Of a stretch of 48,122 nucleotides of DNA, positions 1 to 7,760 are shown in pieces. The DNA lies in the NCBI GenBank assembly GCA_003158855.1, contig PMLJ01000012.1:65516-113637 (forward strand), given 5' to 3'. The position numbers were made by a program, and so were the translations under genes. Origin of the DNA: Acidimicrobiaceae bacterium (GTDB taxonomy: Bacteria; Actinomycetota; Acidimicrobiia; Acidimicrobiales; RAAP-2). The notes below the pieces were generated by a model. The model ran no database searches and was not told the DNA's origin. It saw nothing but the letters and a program-made list of their open reading frames with translations. Positions within the stretch are counted from its first letter, which is position 1. Every line of letters starts with the position of its first letter.

Positions 1-512
1 CGCTTCCAGGCGGTGTCCACGTGGTCGAGCGCGATTGACCGGTCGACGGTGATCGGGTGGTGGAGGGTCTCGAGGACGGGCCATCCTTCGCGGTGCAACC
101 TCAGGATTCCCGGTCCCATGCACTGGTTGTCGTGGATGATGTCGAAGTCACCGCGGCGGTTCTTCAGGATCTTCTCGATGCGCATCGAATAGGCCAGGGG
201 CTCGCCGAAGCCGGCGCTCATCATGACCGCGAACTCGGCGACGTCGGCCTTCGACGTGAACTCCGAGCGGGCGGGAATCCGGAAGGGGTCCGGGTCACGG
301 TAGAGGTCGAGCCCGCGAACAGCGGTGAAGCCCACGCCCTCGTCGAGCTCGGGCCACGGCGGCCCAGAGAACACCTCGACGCTGTGGCCCAGGTTCATGA
401 GTTCGCGGGTGAGGTGACGGGTGTAGACGCCCTGGCCGCCGCAGCGCGGATTACCCCGGTAGATGAGAAAGGCAATGCGCAACTTGCCCGGCTCGGGCGC
501 GCGCGCCGCCAC
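1..512 (-). CDS. Family-4 glycosyltransferase, N-terminal part (cut by window edge)
   Basis: Read on the minus strand from a GTG at 512, the frame stays open to base 1 and gives about 170 residues. The N-terminus LRIAFLIYRGNPRCGGQGVY is the typical opening of a GT-B retaining glycosyltransferase of family GT4: a first Rossmann strand, then the glycine-rich GGQG loop that binds near the donor. Further on come ELMNLGHSVEVFSG and an IIHDNQCMG stretch, also usual for the acceptor domain. Such enzymes are cytoplasmic or membrane-associated and transfer a sugar from a nucleotide sugar; the substrate cannot be told. The donor-binding C-terminal half is outside the window. The GTG is the first good start after a segment without family similarity and has no clear Shine-Dalgarno, so the start may be wrong by some codons. 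The gene is divergent from the acyl-CoA dehydrogenase. Confidence 0.8.
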   Translation of the reverse strand, partial: MAARAPEPGKLRIAFLIYRGNPRCGGQGVYTRHLTRELMNLGHSVEVFSGPPWPELDEGVGFTAVRGLDLYRDPDPFRIPARSEFTSKADVAEFAVMMSAGFGEPLAYSMRIEKILKNRRGDFDIIHDNQCMGPGILRLHREGWPVLETLHHPITVDRSIALDHVDTAWK

Positions 513-683
513 GTGGGCGGGTGTCGAGATCGTCTTGGAGAGGGCCCACGAAGCCTTGGTTTCGGCAATTGTCTGGCGAAGGGATCGAGACACGGTCCAA
601 CTTTCGGATTCGGCGAAGTGCTACAGTCTCCCCCAATTCACGATTTGGCACAAATGCCACTTCACGGGTGCGCGAAGGATGAC

Positions 684-689
684 TACGCT
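684..689 (+). promoter_or_regulatory. Leaderless -10 box of the acyl-CoA dehydrogenase gene
   Basis: TACGCT, then 7 nt, then the ATG at 697. There is no usable Shine-Dalgarno between box and start, which fits a TANNNT promoter that starts transcription at the start codon. Confidence 0.5.
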
Positions 690-696
690 GCCATCT

Positions 697-1929
697 ATGG
701 ATCTCACCTACCCCACCGAAGCTGAATCGTTCCGCAAAGAAATCCGCGCCTGGCTCGAGGAGAACCTGCCCACCGGCTGGTTCGAGCCGGGCTTCAATCT
801 GAGCGGCGACGAGCGCAAGGAGTTCAACAAGACCTGGACCGACAGGTTGTTCGCCGGCGGCTGGATTTGCGCCGGATGGCCGGTCGAATACGGCGGCAAG
901 GGCCTCACGCTGCTCGAGCAGGTCGTGCTCAATGAGGAGTTCGCGAAGGCCGGCGCGCCGATGCGCGCCGACTTCTTCGGCGACACGCTCGTCGGGCCGA
1001 CGATCCTGCAGTGGGGCACCGAAGAGCAGAAGCGCGAGTTCATACCGGGCATCCTCCAGGGGAAGATCGCCTGGTGCCAGGGCTTCTCCGAGCCCGACGC
1101 CGGAAGTGACCTCGCGAGCCTGAAGACGACCGCGGTGCTCGACGGCGACGAATGGGTCATCAACGGCCAAAAGGTGTGGACGACCCAGGCCCAGCACGCC
1201 GACTACGTCTTCCTGATGACCCGAACGGACCCCGATGCGCCCCAGCACGCGGGAATCAGCTACATGCTCGTGCCCATGCACCAAGAAGGCGTCGAGGTCC
1301 GACCGATCACGCAGGTTGACGGAAGCGCTGAGTTCAACGAGGTGTTCTTCACCAACGCGCGCTGCGCCAAGGCCAACGTCGTGGGCGGCGTGAACAACGG
1401 CTGGAAGGTTGCGATGACCACCCTCGGTTTCGAGCGCGGCTCGTCGTCGACCACCGGCTACCGGCGCTTCTTGAAGGAGTGGGAAGTGATCCTGAAGGAG
1501 GCCCAGCGCCTCAACAAGAGCGAGGACCTTCGCGTGCGCAACGATCTCGTCAAGGCGTGGGAGAAAGTGAAGATCATGCAGATCAACGGCTACCGCTCGT
1601 TGACCGACTCGCTCAACAACACTCACAACTCCGCGCTGCTGGGCGCGTGCAACAAGATGTTCTGGTCCGAGACGCACCGCGCGAGCATGGAGCTCGCCAT
1701 CGATGTCTTGGGAATGCAAGGTCAGATCCTGACCGGCACGGGAGACGCTGAAGGGATGTTTCCGGGAGTGCGCCGCGGTCGCGCCGACTACCCGGTCTCG
1801 GAGATGCAGGCGTCCTTCTTCTTCTCGCGTTCCGAAACAATCTGGGGCGGCACCGCGGAGATCCAACGCAACATCATCGGTGAGCGCGCGCTGGGACTGC
1901 CGAAGGAGCCAAAGCCTCAGAAGGTCTAG
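697..1929 (+). CDS. Acyl-CoA dehydrogenase
   Basis: 410 residues, a normal length for a flavin-dependent acyl-CoA dehydrogenase, which oxidises acyl-CoA to the 2-enoyl-CoA and passes electrons to ETF. The family pattern is clear: an N-terminal helical domain (PTEAESFRKEIRAWLEENLP), the middle-domain FAD/substrate signature WCQGFSEPDAGSDL from about residue 126, and the C-terminal IWGGTAEIQRNIIGERALGL from about residue 382, the usual end of FadE proteins. The open frame runs back to 463, but similarity begins only at MDLTYPTEAE, so ATG 697 is chosen; ATG 679 is possible. A TANNNT box 7 nt upstream of 697 supports it. It stands alone between divergent and convergent genes. Chain length or steroid preference cannot be read from the sequence. 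Confidence 0.92.
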   Translation: MDLTYPTEAESFRKEIRAWLEENLPTGWFEPGFNLSGDERKEFNKTWTDRLFAGGWICAGWPVEYGGKGLTLLEQVVLNEEFAKAGAPMRADFFGDTLVGPTILQWGTEEQKREFIPGILQGKIAWCQGFSEPDAGSDLASLKTTAVLDGDEWVINGQKVWTTQAQHADYVFLMTRTDPDAPQHAGISYMLVPMHQEGVEVRPITQVDGSAEFNEVFFTNARCAKANVVGGVNNGWKVAMTTLGFERGSSSTTGYRRFLKEWEVILKEAQRLNKSEDLRVRNDLVKAWEKVKIMQINGYRSLTDSLNNTHNSALLGACNKMFWSETHRASMELAIDVLGMQGQILTGTGDAEGMFPGVRRGRADYPVSEMQASFFFSRSETIWGGTAEIQRNIIGERALGLPKEPKPQKV

Positions 1930-3170
1930 GCCCTCTGCAGCATGGCGGTGTTGCGCTCGTCCTGGCGCAGTGAGAGCACGAGCCAGACACCGGTCAGCAA
2001 CGCGAATCCTGATCCGACTTCCATGCCGATCCTCGGATTCGTGACGGCGACGATCGCCCCGATGAGCGGGGCGCCGATGGGGGTCGTGCCGAGGAACGCG
2101 ACGCCGTAGAGGCTCATCACCCGGCCACGCATGTGCTGGCTCGAGTTCAACTGCAACGTGGCGTTCGCCGATGACATGAAGGCAATGGAGAATGCACCCG
2201 TCGGCACGAGCGCGATCTCGGCCCAGGTGATCGAGGGGGCGAACGACGTGAGCGTCATGAAGAGCCCGAAGCCGAGCAGGAGCGTCGCGATCAGGCGAGG
2301 CGTGGGTCGCGAGCGGTGAGCGACGAAGAGCCCGCCGAAGACGGCGCCCAGGCCCATCGCCGCCATGAGGAGCCCGTAGTCCGCTGCCGACGTCTGGTGG
2401 AAGGTGTGGCGGGTCAGCAGCGGCAGCGTCACCGTGAAGTTGTAGGCGAACGTCCCGACGACTGCCACTGACAGGATGACGTTTCGAAGCACCGGATTCG
2501 CCGCGACGTACTTGAGCCCGAGCCGCAACTGGCCCTTCTCGCGTTCGACGGTCTTCATGGGCAGGAACTCAGCTCGTCGCATCATCGCCAGCGCCAGCAA
2601 CACGGCGAGGTAGGAGACCGCGTTCGCGTAGAAGCACACGGCCGTCCCAACGACCGCGATGAAACCGGCGGCGATTCCGGGGCCAATGAGACGTCCCGCG
2701 TTCATCAGCACGCTGTTGAGGCTCACCGCGTTCGCGATCAGGTCACGGCCCACCATCTCCTGCACGAACGCCTGGCGCGCGGGCACGTCGAACATGTTGA
2801 CCACGCCGAGCAGTCCGGCGAGCACGAACACCGTGGCGACGGTGACGTGATGGGTGGTGACGAGCAGCCCGAGCACCAGGGCGAGCAGGCCCGCCGAGAC
2901 TTGGGTGAAGTACAGGATGCGCCGCTTCTCGTGGCGGTCGGCGATGAGTCCGCCGTAGGAACCGAGCAGCAGCATCGGCACGTACTGCAGCGCCACGGCG
3001 AAGCCGAGGTCGACCGAGGATCCGGTGATTTGCAGGACCAGCCAGCCCTGGGCCACCGACTGCATCCAGGTTCCCGAGACTGAGATGAGCTGGCCAATGA
3101 AATAGAGGCGGAAGTTGCGCACCGAGAGCGCGGCGAAGGTCCTCGACGAGAATCTCCGGGCTGCGCTCAT
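1926..3170 (-). CDS. MFS efflux transporter (MFS_3/EntS-like)
   Basis: 414 residues with about 12 hydrophobic segments. The N-terminus FAALSVRNFRLYFIGQLISV and the loop GGLIADRHEKRRIL (the MFS signature between TM2 and TM3) place it in the major facilitator superfamily, near the enterobactin-exporter/macrolide-efflux branch. VNMFDVPARQAFVQEMV and LIGPGIAAGFI are also typical of that branch. The start is fixed by a 4-base ATGA overlap with the end of the marR gene upstream (ATG 3170), so the two genes are translationally coupled; the longer open frame reaching 3332 overlaps marR and is ignored. Its 3' end overlaps the end of the acyl-CoA dehydrogenase by 4 bases on the opposite strand. Pairing with MarR suggests drug or toxic-metabolite export induced by its substrate; the substrate is unknown. 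Confidence 0.9.
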   Translation of the reverse strand: MSAARRFSSRTFAALSVRNFRLYFIGQLISVSGTWMQSVAQGWLVLQITGSSVDLGFAVALQYVPMLLLGSYGGLIADRHEKRRILYFTQVSAGLLALVLGLLVTTHHVTVATVFVLAGLLGVVNMFDVPARQAFVQEMVGRDLIANAVSLNSVLMNAGRLIGPGIAAGFIAVVGTAVCFYANAVSYLAVLLALAMMRRAEFLPMKTVEREKGQLRLGLKYVAANPVLRNVILSVAVVGTFAYNFTVTLPLLTRHTFHQTSAADYGLLMAAMGLGAVFGGLFVAHRSRPTPRLIATLLLGFGLFMTLTSFAPSITWAEIALVPTGAFSIAFMSSANATLQLNSSQHMRGRVMSLYGVAFLGTTPIGAPLIGAIVAVTNPRIGMEVGSGFALLTGVWLVLSLRQDERNTAMLQRA

Positions 3171-3592
3171 TCGTCTTCCAGCAGTGCTTCGAGAAAGGCG
3201 GCGAGCTCGTGGGCCTTCAACTGCTCCTTCGCCGTCAGCGAGAGGAGTTTCTTCTCCAGGAATTCGGTCTTGCGTTGACGAATCGTGGCCAGCTCCTTTC
3301 GACCCAGCGCGGTCAACCGGACCCGGGTGCATCTGCGGTCTTGCGGGTCGGCAGAGCTCGCGATGAGCCCCGCCTCCTCCATGCTCCGTACGAGGCGCGT
3401 CACCGACGGCGGCTGAATCTGTTCGGCGAGGGCCAGCTCGCCCAGCGAGGGATTCTTTCGATTGTTGATGACGGCGAGCATCGATGCTTGGGCGGGCGAG
3501 ACACCGCCGAGCGCCGAGTACCGCAGTTTGCGATTGAGCCGCGTGATCGACCGTCGTAGCCGTGCCGCGGTCTCTGTCGTCGTCTCATCCAT
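3167..3592 (-). CDS. MarR-family transcriptional regulator
   Basis: 141 residues, the usual MarR length. The winged helix is seen in the middle: LGELALAEQIQPPSVTRLVRSMEEAGLI is the helix-turn-helix, followed by the wing with DPQDRRCTRVRLTALGRKEL. N- and C-terminal helices would form the dimer interface. MarR proteins repress their own operon and release DNA on binding a phenolic or other small ligand. ATG 3592 is preceded by AGGTGA at 4 nt. That Shine-Dalgarno lies in the spacer of a perfect 17-bp inverted repeat (3592-3608), a likely autoregulatory operator. The gene overlaps the MFS transporter by ATGA and is transcribed with it. Confidence 0.93.
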   Translation of the reverse strand: MDETTTETAARLRRSITRLNRKLRYSALGGVSPAQASMLAVINNRKNPSLGELALAEQIQPPSVTRLVRSMEEAGLIASSADPQDRRCTRVRLTALGRKELATIRQRKTEFLEKKLLSLTAKEQLKAHELAAFLEALLEDE

Positions 3593-3608
3593 TAGTTCAC
3601 CTAACTAA
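3592..3608 (-). promoter_or_regulatory. Candidate MarR operator over the RBS of marR
   Basis: Perfect inverted repeat TTAGTT-cacct-AACTAA. On the minus strand the 5-nt spacer carries the AGGTGA Shine-Dalgarno and the right arm reaches the first base of the start codon. An AT-rich -10-like stretch (TATTAT) lies just upstream. Size and symmetry suit a MarR dimer. Confidence 0.6.
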
Positions 3609-3652
3609 ATAATATCAGGTGACCCGGGGTTTGATGCAGAGGTAGGGGTCCC

Positions 3653-3985
3653 TTAGAGCTGGCGGTAGCGAGGGACGTAGCCGCCGGTGCCGAGCGACAT
3701 CGAGTCCTCGGGATCCATCGAGTCATCCACCCCTCCGATGACTTCGGTGACCCACTTCAGCCGGTCGGTGAGGATCCGGGTCACCCCGCCCTGCAGCGTG
3801 TCCGACGAGATCGCGCAACTCGAGCAGGCGCCCTGCAGCTGCACCTCCACAACCCCCGTCTCGACGTCGGCGCGGATGAGGACGAGGTCACCTCCGTCGG
3901 CTTGGACGGCGGGACGCATGAGATCGAGAAGCGCGTTCAGCGCCTTCAGTCGGCTCGATCGTTCTTGGTCGGTGAGTTCTGGCAC
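3653..3985 (-). CDS. NifU C-terminal domain (NfuA-like) Fe-S scaffold
   Basis: 110 residues making up a single NifU-C domain. LLDLMRPAVQADGGDLVLIR is the standard opening and GACSSCAISSDTLQGGV holds the CxxC pair (Cys54, Cys57) that binds a labile 4Fe-4S cluster between two subunits. NfuA-type proteins receive clusters from the SUF machinery and hand them to target enzymes in the cytoplasm. The start is GTG 3985, directly before PELTDQERSS; no Shine-Dalgarno is visible. The C-terminal tail with SLGTGGYVPRYRQL is outside the domain. No suf or isc gene lies next to it. It is divergent from the P450 gene, whose electron chain also needs Fe-S proteins, but a functional link is only a guess. Confidence 0.88.
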   Translation of the reverse strand: MPELTDQERSSRLKALNALLDLMRPAVQADGGDLVLIRADVETGVVEVQLQGACSSCAISSDTLQGGVTRILTDRLKWVTEVIGGVDDSMDPEDSMSLGTGGYVPRYRQL

Positions 3986-4038
3986 TTAGACAGTCTGCCG
4001 TGAAAACCCGGCGGCGTGACCGCCCATCGCTCAGTGGC

Positions 4039-4044
4039 TACGAT
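4039..4044 (+). promoter_or_regulatory. Leaderless -10 box of the P450 gene
   Basis: TACGAT, then 7 nt, then ATG 4052, with no Shine-Dalgarno. This spacing favours 4052 over the upstream GTG at 4016 as the start. Confidence 0.5.
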
Positions 4045-4051
4045 CTTCCAG

Positions 4052-5317
4052 ATGACACCCGATGCGCGATGGAACCCCGACGATATTGACCTCTCCGACA
4101 TGGAGTTCTGGCGTCGACCGTGGGCCGATCGCGAGGCGGCGTTCGCGGCCCTTCGCCAGGAGCGGCCAATCTCATTCCACCCGGGTATCCGGCTTGAGGG
4201 AACCAGCATCGAGTTTCCCGAGAGCACGGGCTACTACGCGCTCACGCGCCACCGAGACGTCGCAACGGCGTCGCGTCATCCGGAGATCTTCCTTTCCGGC
4301 CCTGGGGCGGTCTCCCAGATCGACTTGCCGCCCGAGATGGTGGAGTATTTCTCGGGAATGATCTCGACCGATAATCCCAAGCACGCCCGGCTTCGACGGA
4401 TTGTCTCGAACGCGTTCAACCCGCGTAACGTGCGATCCGTCGAGGATTCGATCGAACGCGTTGCCGACGAAGTCGTGGAGAACGCGAGAAGCCACGGCTC
4501 GGGCGACTTCGTCACCGACATCGCGGCGCCCTTCCCCCTCGAGATCATCTGCACCATGATGGGGGTTCCGAGGAGCGAATTCGCGACCGTGTTGAAGTGC
4601 TCGAACATCATCCTCTCCATGGGCGACACTGAACTCGTGCCCGAGGGCGTCGATCCGGTGCTGGCGGTGCTCGAAGCGGGAGCCTCGCTCACCGGCATCA
4701 TGGAGGAGCTCGGGAAGTATCGTCTCGATAATCCCATCGACGACATCACGAGCGCTCTCGTCAACGCCGAAATCGAATCCGAGAAGCTGACCCAGCAGGA
4801 GTTGGCATCGTTCTTCGTGCTGCTCGTCACCGCCGGGAACGAAACCACCCGCACCGCGATAGCCCACGGCCTGCACGCCTTCAGCGAGCACCCCGACCAG
4901 AAGGCTCGCTTGATCGCCGACTACGAGGGGCTCGCGAAGACTTCGACCGACGAGATCGTCCGTTGGGCGTCGCCGGTCATTTGGATGCGCCGCACCCTGG
5001 CGGTCGACCACGCGCTGTCGGGCTTCGATCTGAAGGCCGGCGACAAGGTTCTGCTCTTCTACAGCTCGGCCAACCGCGACGAGGAGGCCTTCGTCGATCC
5101 CTACACGTTCGACGTCGGCCGCACGCCGAACGACCACTACGGATTTGGCGCTCCGGGCCCGCACTTCTGCCTCGGCGCGCACCTAGCTCGCCGAGAGATC
5201 ACCGTCATGTTCCGCGAACTGCTGAAGCGCACGCCCGACATTCACGCCACCGGCGCACCGTCACAGTTGGCGTCGAGTTTCGTGAACGGGATCAAGCATC
5301 TGCCCTACAGCTTCTAG
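4052..5317 (+). CDS. Cytochrome P450 (CYP125/CYP142-like group)
   Basis: 421 residues, a soluble bacterial class I P450 that inserts one oxygen atom using electrons from a ferredoxin. The oxygen-binding I-helix motif AGNETT is at about 261-266, the K-helix ExxR is E301-IV-R304, and the haem loop FGAPGPHFCLGAHLARRE carries the thiolate Cys at about 373. The N-terminal DIDLSDMEFWRRPWADREAAF and FLSGPGA-type segments resemble actinobacterial sterol or fatty-acid P450s. The frame is open from a GTG at 4016, but ATG 4052 with a TANNNT box 7 nt upstream is preferred. No ferredoxin gene is adjacent. The substrate is not inferable. Confidence 0.93.
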   Translation: MTPDARWNPDDIDLSDMEFWRRPWADREAAFAALRQERPISFHPGIRLEGTSIEFPESTGYYALTRHRDVATASRHPEIFLSGPGAVSQIDLPPEMVEYFSGMISTDNPKHARLRRIVSNAFNPRNVRSVEDSIERVADEVVENARSHGSGDFVTDIAAPFPLEIICTMMGVPRSEFATVLKCSNIILSMGDTELVPEGVDPVLAVLEAGASLTGIMEELGKYRLDNPIDDITSALVNAEIESEKLTQQELASFFVLLVTAGNETTRTAIAHGLHAFSEHPDQKARLIADYEGLAKTSTDEIVRWASPVIWMRRTLAVDHALSGFDLKAGDKVLLFYSSANRDEEAFVDPYTFDVGRTPNDHYGFGAPGPHFCLGAHLARREITVMFRELLKRTPDIHATGAPSQLASSFVNGIKHLPYSF

Positions 5318-5321
5318 TTCC

Positions 5322-5672
5322 TTACAGGGACCTCGCCGCGACCGCTTCGTCGAACGAGCGAAGGGCCCGCGGACCCCACACCGTTCCCGGTCCCCCGTTC
5401 ATCAATATGGCGACGCCGACCACTTCAGCAACTTGCTGGCGGGTCACGCCCTGCTGCGCGGCGCCTCGCGCGTGGGCGACGATGCAGCCATCGCACTCGC
5501 GCGTGATGGCAATCGCGATCGCCAGCAGTTCCTTGTGAGCGCTCGACAACTCCCCCTCGCTCATCGCCGCACGCGACATCTCCGCGTACCCCTTCATGAC
5601 GTCGGGGATAAGACCGCGCAGGTCGAGCGCCGGCTGGCGGAGCTCTTCTCGCACCTCGTGCATGTGTTCCAT
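5322..5672 (-). CDS. Carboxymuconolactone decarboxylase/AhpD-like protein
   Basis: 116 residues, all alpha-helical CMD fold. The centre reads ITRECDGCIVAHARGAAQQG: Glu59, Cys60-x-x-Cys63 and His67 form the AhpD-type redox site, whereas true carboxymuconolactone decarboxylases lack the cysteine pair. Hence a peroxidase or disulfide reductase role (alkylhydroperoxidase-like) is more likely than lactone decarboxylation. ATG 5672 is chosen because GGAGGT lies 4 nt upstream; a TTG at 5684 lacks such a site. The gene ends 4 bases from the convergent P450 gene. The physiological electron donor is unknown. Confidence 0.88.
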   Translation of the reverse strand: MEHMHEVREELRQPALDLRGLIPDVMKGYAEMSRAAMSEGELSSAHKELLAIAIAITRECDGCIVAHARGAAQQGVTRQQVAEVVGVAILMNGGPGTVWGPRALRSFDEAVAARSL

Positions 5673-5751
5673 GACTACCTCCAAGGTGCAGCGTAGCGAT
5701 CAGACGATGACTCATTCGCAGGTGGGCGAACCGACGCAAATGTCGGTTCCC

Positions 5752-5757
5752 TAGGAT
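5752..5757 (+). promoter_or_regulatory. Leaderless -10 box of the carbonic anhydrase gene
   Basis: TAGGAT, then 6 nt, then ATG 5764, with no Shine-Dalgarno. Confidence 0.5.
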
Positions 5758-5763
5758 GGTGCG

Positions 5764-6258
5764 ATGAGCGTGATTGACGACCTACTGTCCAACAATCGCG
5801 ACTACGTGGCGAGGCACGGCCACCGCGAGCTCCCCACCAAACCCAAGCTTCATCTGGCGGTGCTCACCTGCATGGACTCCCGCCTCGACCTCTTTGGCGC
5901 CTTGGGTCTCGACCTCGGCGAGGTGCACCTCATCCGAAACGCCGGGGGCCTCGCGACGGACGACGCCGTTCGCTCGCTGCTCCTCAGCCAGAGGCTCCTC
6001 GGAACAATTGCGATCATGGTCATCCACCACACCCGGTGCGGACTCGAGTCCTTCGAGGAGGACGTCCTTCAGGCGGAACTCGAGGCCGAATTCGGCGAGC
6101 GACCCCCCTTCCGCCTCGGCGCCTACGACGACATCGACGTCGACGTGCGAGCCACCGTCGAAACCCTGAGGCGAAGCCCGTTCATCAACGGCACCGAGAT
6201 CCGCGGGTTCGTCTTCAACGTCGACGACGCGGACCTGCGCGAAGTGTCCACCGACTGA
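5764..6258 (+). CDS. canA: Beta-class carbonic anhydrase (CanA/Rv1284-like)
   Basis: 164 residues, close in length and pattern to the short mycobacterial enzyme Rv1284. It interconverts carbon dioxide and bicarbonate in the cytoplasm. The zinc site is complete: Cys36 with the Asp38-Arg40 dyad in LTCMDSRLD, and His89-x-x-Cys92 in IHHTRCG. IRNAGGLATDDAVRSLLLSQ is the conserved segment between them. The C-terminal NGTEIRGFVFNVD matches the family end. It is monocistronic, convergent with the amidase. The gene symbol rests on family resemblance from memory. Confidence 0.93.
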   Translation: MSVIDDLLSNNRDYVARHGHRELPTKPKLHLAVLTCMDSRLDLFGALGLDLGEVHLIRNAGGLATDDAVRSLLLSQRLLGTIAIMVIHHTRCGLESFEEDVLQAELEAEFGERPPFRLGAYDDIDVDVRATVETLRRSPFINGTEIRGFVFNVDDADLREVSTD

Positions 6259-6299
6259 GTGCCGCTGGATTCCCAGACGGGCGCGGTGACACCAGTGGC

Positions 6300-7700
6300 T
6301 CAGCCTCGCGGGTCGATCGGGGTCAGCACGCCGACGCTCGCCTCGACGACTTCTGCGGCGTCGAGGCAGAGGTCTTCGCGAAAGAGGTCGCCGATTATCT
6401 GGGCTCCGGTCGGCAGTCCGTTGGCCACTCCCGTGGGCACGCACGCCGCGGGCAGCCCCAAGAGATTCGCCGGCAGGACGAACCGGAAGAGCTCGACGAC
6501 GTTCATCGCCGACTCGGCGCTTTCGATGTCGTAGCCATGCTTGAACGGTTGCTGGGTCCAAGTCGGCCCGACGATAAGCGGGTACTCGCTGAGGAACTCG
6601 CGCCAGGCCTTCGCCACGCCGTAACGGCTCTGGTGCATGACGAAGAGCGAGTCTGGCGTCGGGGGCGGGAACATCGCGTCGGTGAGCGTCAGGAACTGCC
6701 TGGCGCCTTCGCCCATCATCGCAAAGAGCATCGCCTTTTGCATCTCGAGGCTCGTCATCATCAGTTCGGTCCACGCGAAATACGCCTCGAACAGCAACGG
6801 GGGTTCCAGTTCGTCGACTTCGTAGCCCGCGGCTTCGAGAGCTCGTCCCGCGACGCGAACCCCCTCGGCGATGTCCGGATCGGTCGCCCCGCCGAACGGG
6901 TTCGGCACGAGGGCCACCCGGCGCGGCGCGGCGCTGCCGCGAAGCGGCGCACTGATCGACTGCGGGTCGCGGTGGTGCGCGCCCATGACCGCCTCGAGCC
7001 CCATGCGCACGTCGCCCACGTGACGGGCCAGCACGCCCTCGACCAGCATGATCTGGCTGTTGATCGGCATGTCGATGATCTCGCTCGGGTTACCCTGGGG
7101 AACCCGTCCCCGCGACGGCTTGATGGAGGCGATGCCGCAAGCGAACGCCGGGTTGCGCAGCGATCCGCCGATATCGTTGCCGAGTCCGATGGGGCTCATG
7201 CCCGAGGCGATGGCCGCCGCCTCACCCCCGGACGAGCCCCCCGCGGTGCGCCCGTGCATCCATGGATTGTGCGTAGGCCCGTAGAGCGACGACTCGGTGT
7301 TGACGCGAAGTCCCAGGTCGGGCATGTTGGTTCGCGCGAGCGCGACGCCACCGGCTTGGCGCATCCGTTCGACCGTAGGCGCGTCACCCGGCGCGATGAA
7401 GTCCTTCAAGGCGACGACGCCTTCGGTGGTTGCGTAACCTTCGACGTCGATATTCGTCTTGATGGTGAATGGCACGCCGTGCAGCGGGCCGAGTGGCCCG
7501 CCGGCCTTCAGCTTGGCGTCGGCGGCGTCGGCTTCTTTGCGGACGTCGTCGGGGCGGATCTCGACGACCGCGTTGACGGCGCCGTTCACGGCTTCTATCC
7601 GTTCGAGGTGCGACTCAACAACCTCTCGCGAGGTTGTCTCGCCGCTTCGAATCATTCCCGCCAACGACGACGCGGACCGCTGCCATAAATCTTGACCCAT
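6300..7700 (-). CDS. Amidase signature (AS) family hydrolase
   Basis: 466 residues from ATG 7700. The Ser-cisSer-Lys triad of the amidase signature family is visible: Lys81 in VPFTIKTN, cis-Ser156 in AGGSSGGE and nucleophile Ser180 in GNDIGGSLRNPA. These enzymes hydrolyse C-N amide bonds. The family also contains GatA, but no gatB or gatC is adjacent and a stand-alone amidase is more likely. A GTG at 7739 would add 13 residues; ATG is preferred because GGGGGG lies 5 nt upstream, although that G-run is inside a perfect hairpin. The gene follows pstB by 60 nt (or 21 nt) on the same strand, so read-through from the pst operon is possible. Substrate unknown. Confidence 0.88.
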   Translation of the reverse strand: MGQDLWQRSASSLAGMIRSGETTSREVVESHLERIEAVNGAVNAVVEIRPDDVRKEADAADAKLKAGGPLGPLHGVPFTIKTNIDVEGYATTEGVVALKDFIAPGDAPTVERMRQAGGVALARTNMPDLGLRVNTESSLYGPTHNPWMHGRTAGGSSGGEAAAIASGMSPIGLGNDIGGSLRNPAFACGIASIKPSRGRVPQGNPSEIIDMPINSQIMLVEGVLARHVGDVRMGLEAVMGAHHRDPQSISAPLRGSAAPRRVALVPNPFGGATDPDIAEGVRVAGRALEAAGYEVDELEPPLLFEAYFAWTELMMTSLEMQKAMLFAMMGEGARQFLTLTDAMFPPPTPDSLFVMHQSRYGVAKAWREFLSEYPLIVGPTWTQQPFKHGYDIESAESAMNVVELFRFVLPANLLGLPAACVPTGVANGLPTGAQIIGDLFREDLCLDAAEVVEASVGVLTPIDPRG

Positions 7701-7706
7701 TGCTTC

Positions 7707-7728
7707 CCCCCAAGAATCGACTTGGGGG
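7707..7728 (-). promoter_or_regulatory. Hairpin that would hide the amidase Shine-Dalgarno
   Basis: Perfect 8-bp inverted repeat, arms CCCCCAAG and CTTGGGGG, 6-nt loop. On the minus strand the 3' arm contains the G-run that would pair with 16S rRNA 5 nt before ATG 7700. If the GTG at 7739 is the real start, the hairpin is inside the coding region instead. Confidence 0.45.
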
Positions 7729-7760
7729 TAGTTTGTCACGCCGTTAGGCAGCGATCCAAC

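Noticed and set aside
451-1866. 471-codon minus-strand frame opposite the acyl-CoA dehydrogenase
   Set aside because: Antisense shadow of a clearly identified gene; composition is Arg/Ala/Gly/Val-rich with no motif. The same applies to long shadow frames at 4172-5182 (minus), 6036-7688 (plus), 16267-17886 (plus) and 20053-22020 (plus).
6259-6299. Possible bidirectional terminator between carbonic anhydrase and amidase (GCCGCTGG/CCAGTGGC)
   Set aside because: Arms have a mismatch and a 23-nt loop without T-run; too weak to annotate.
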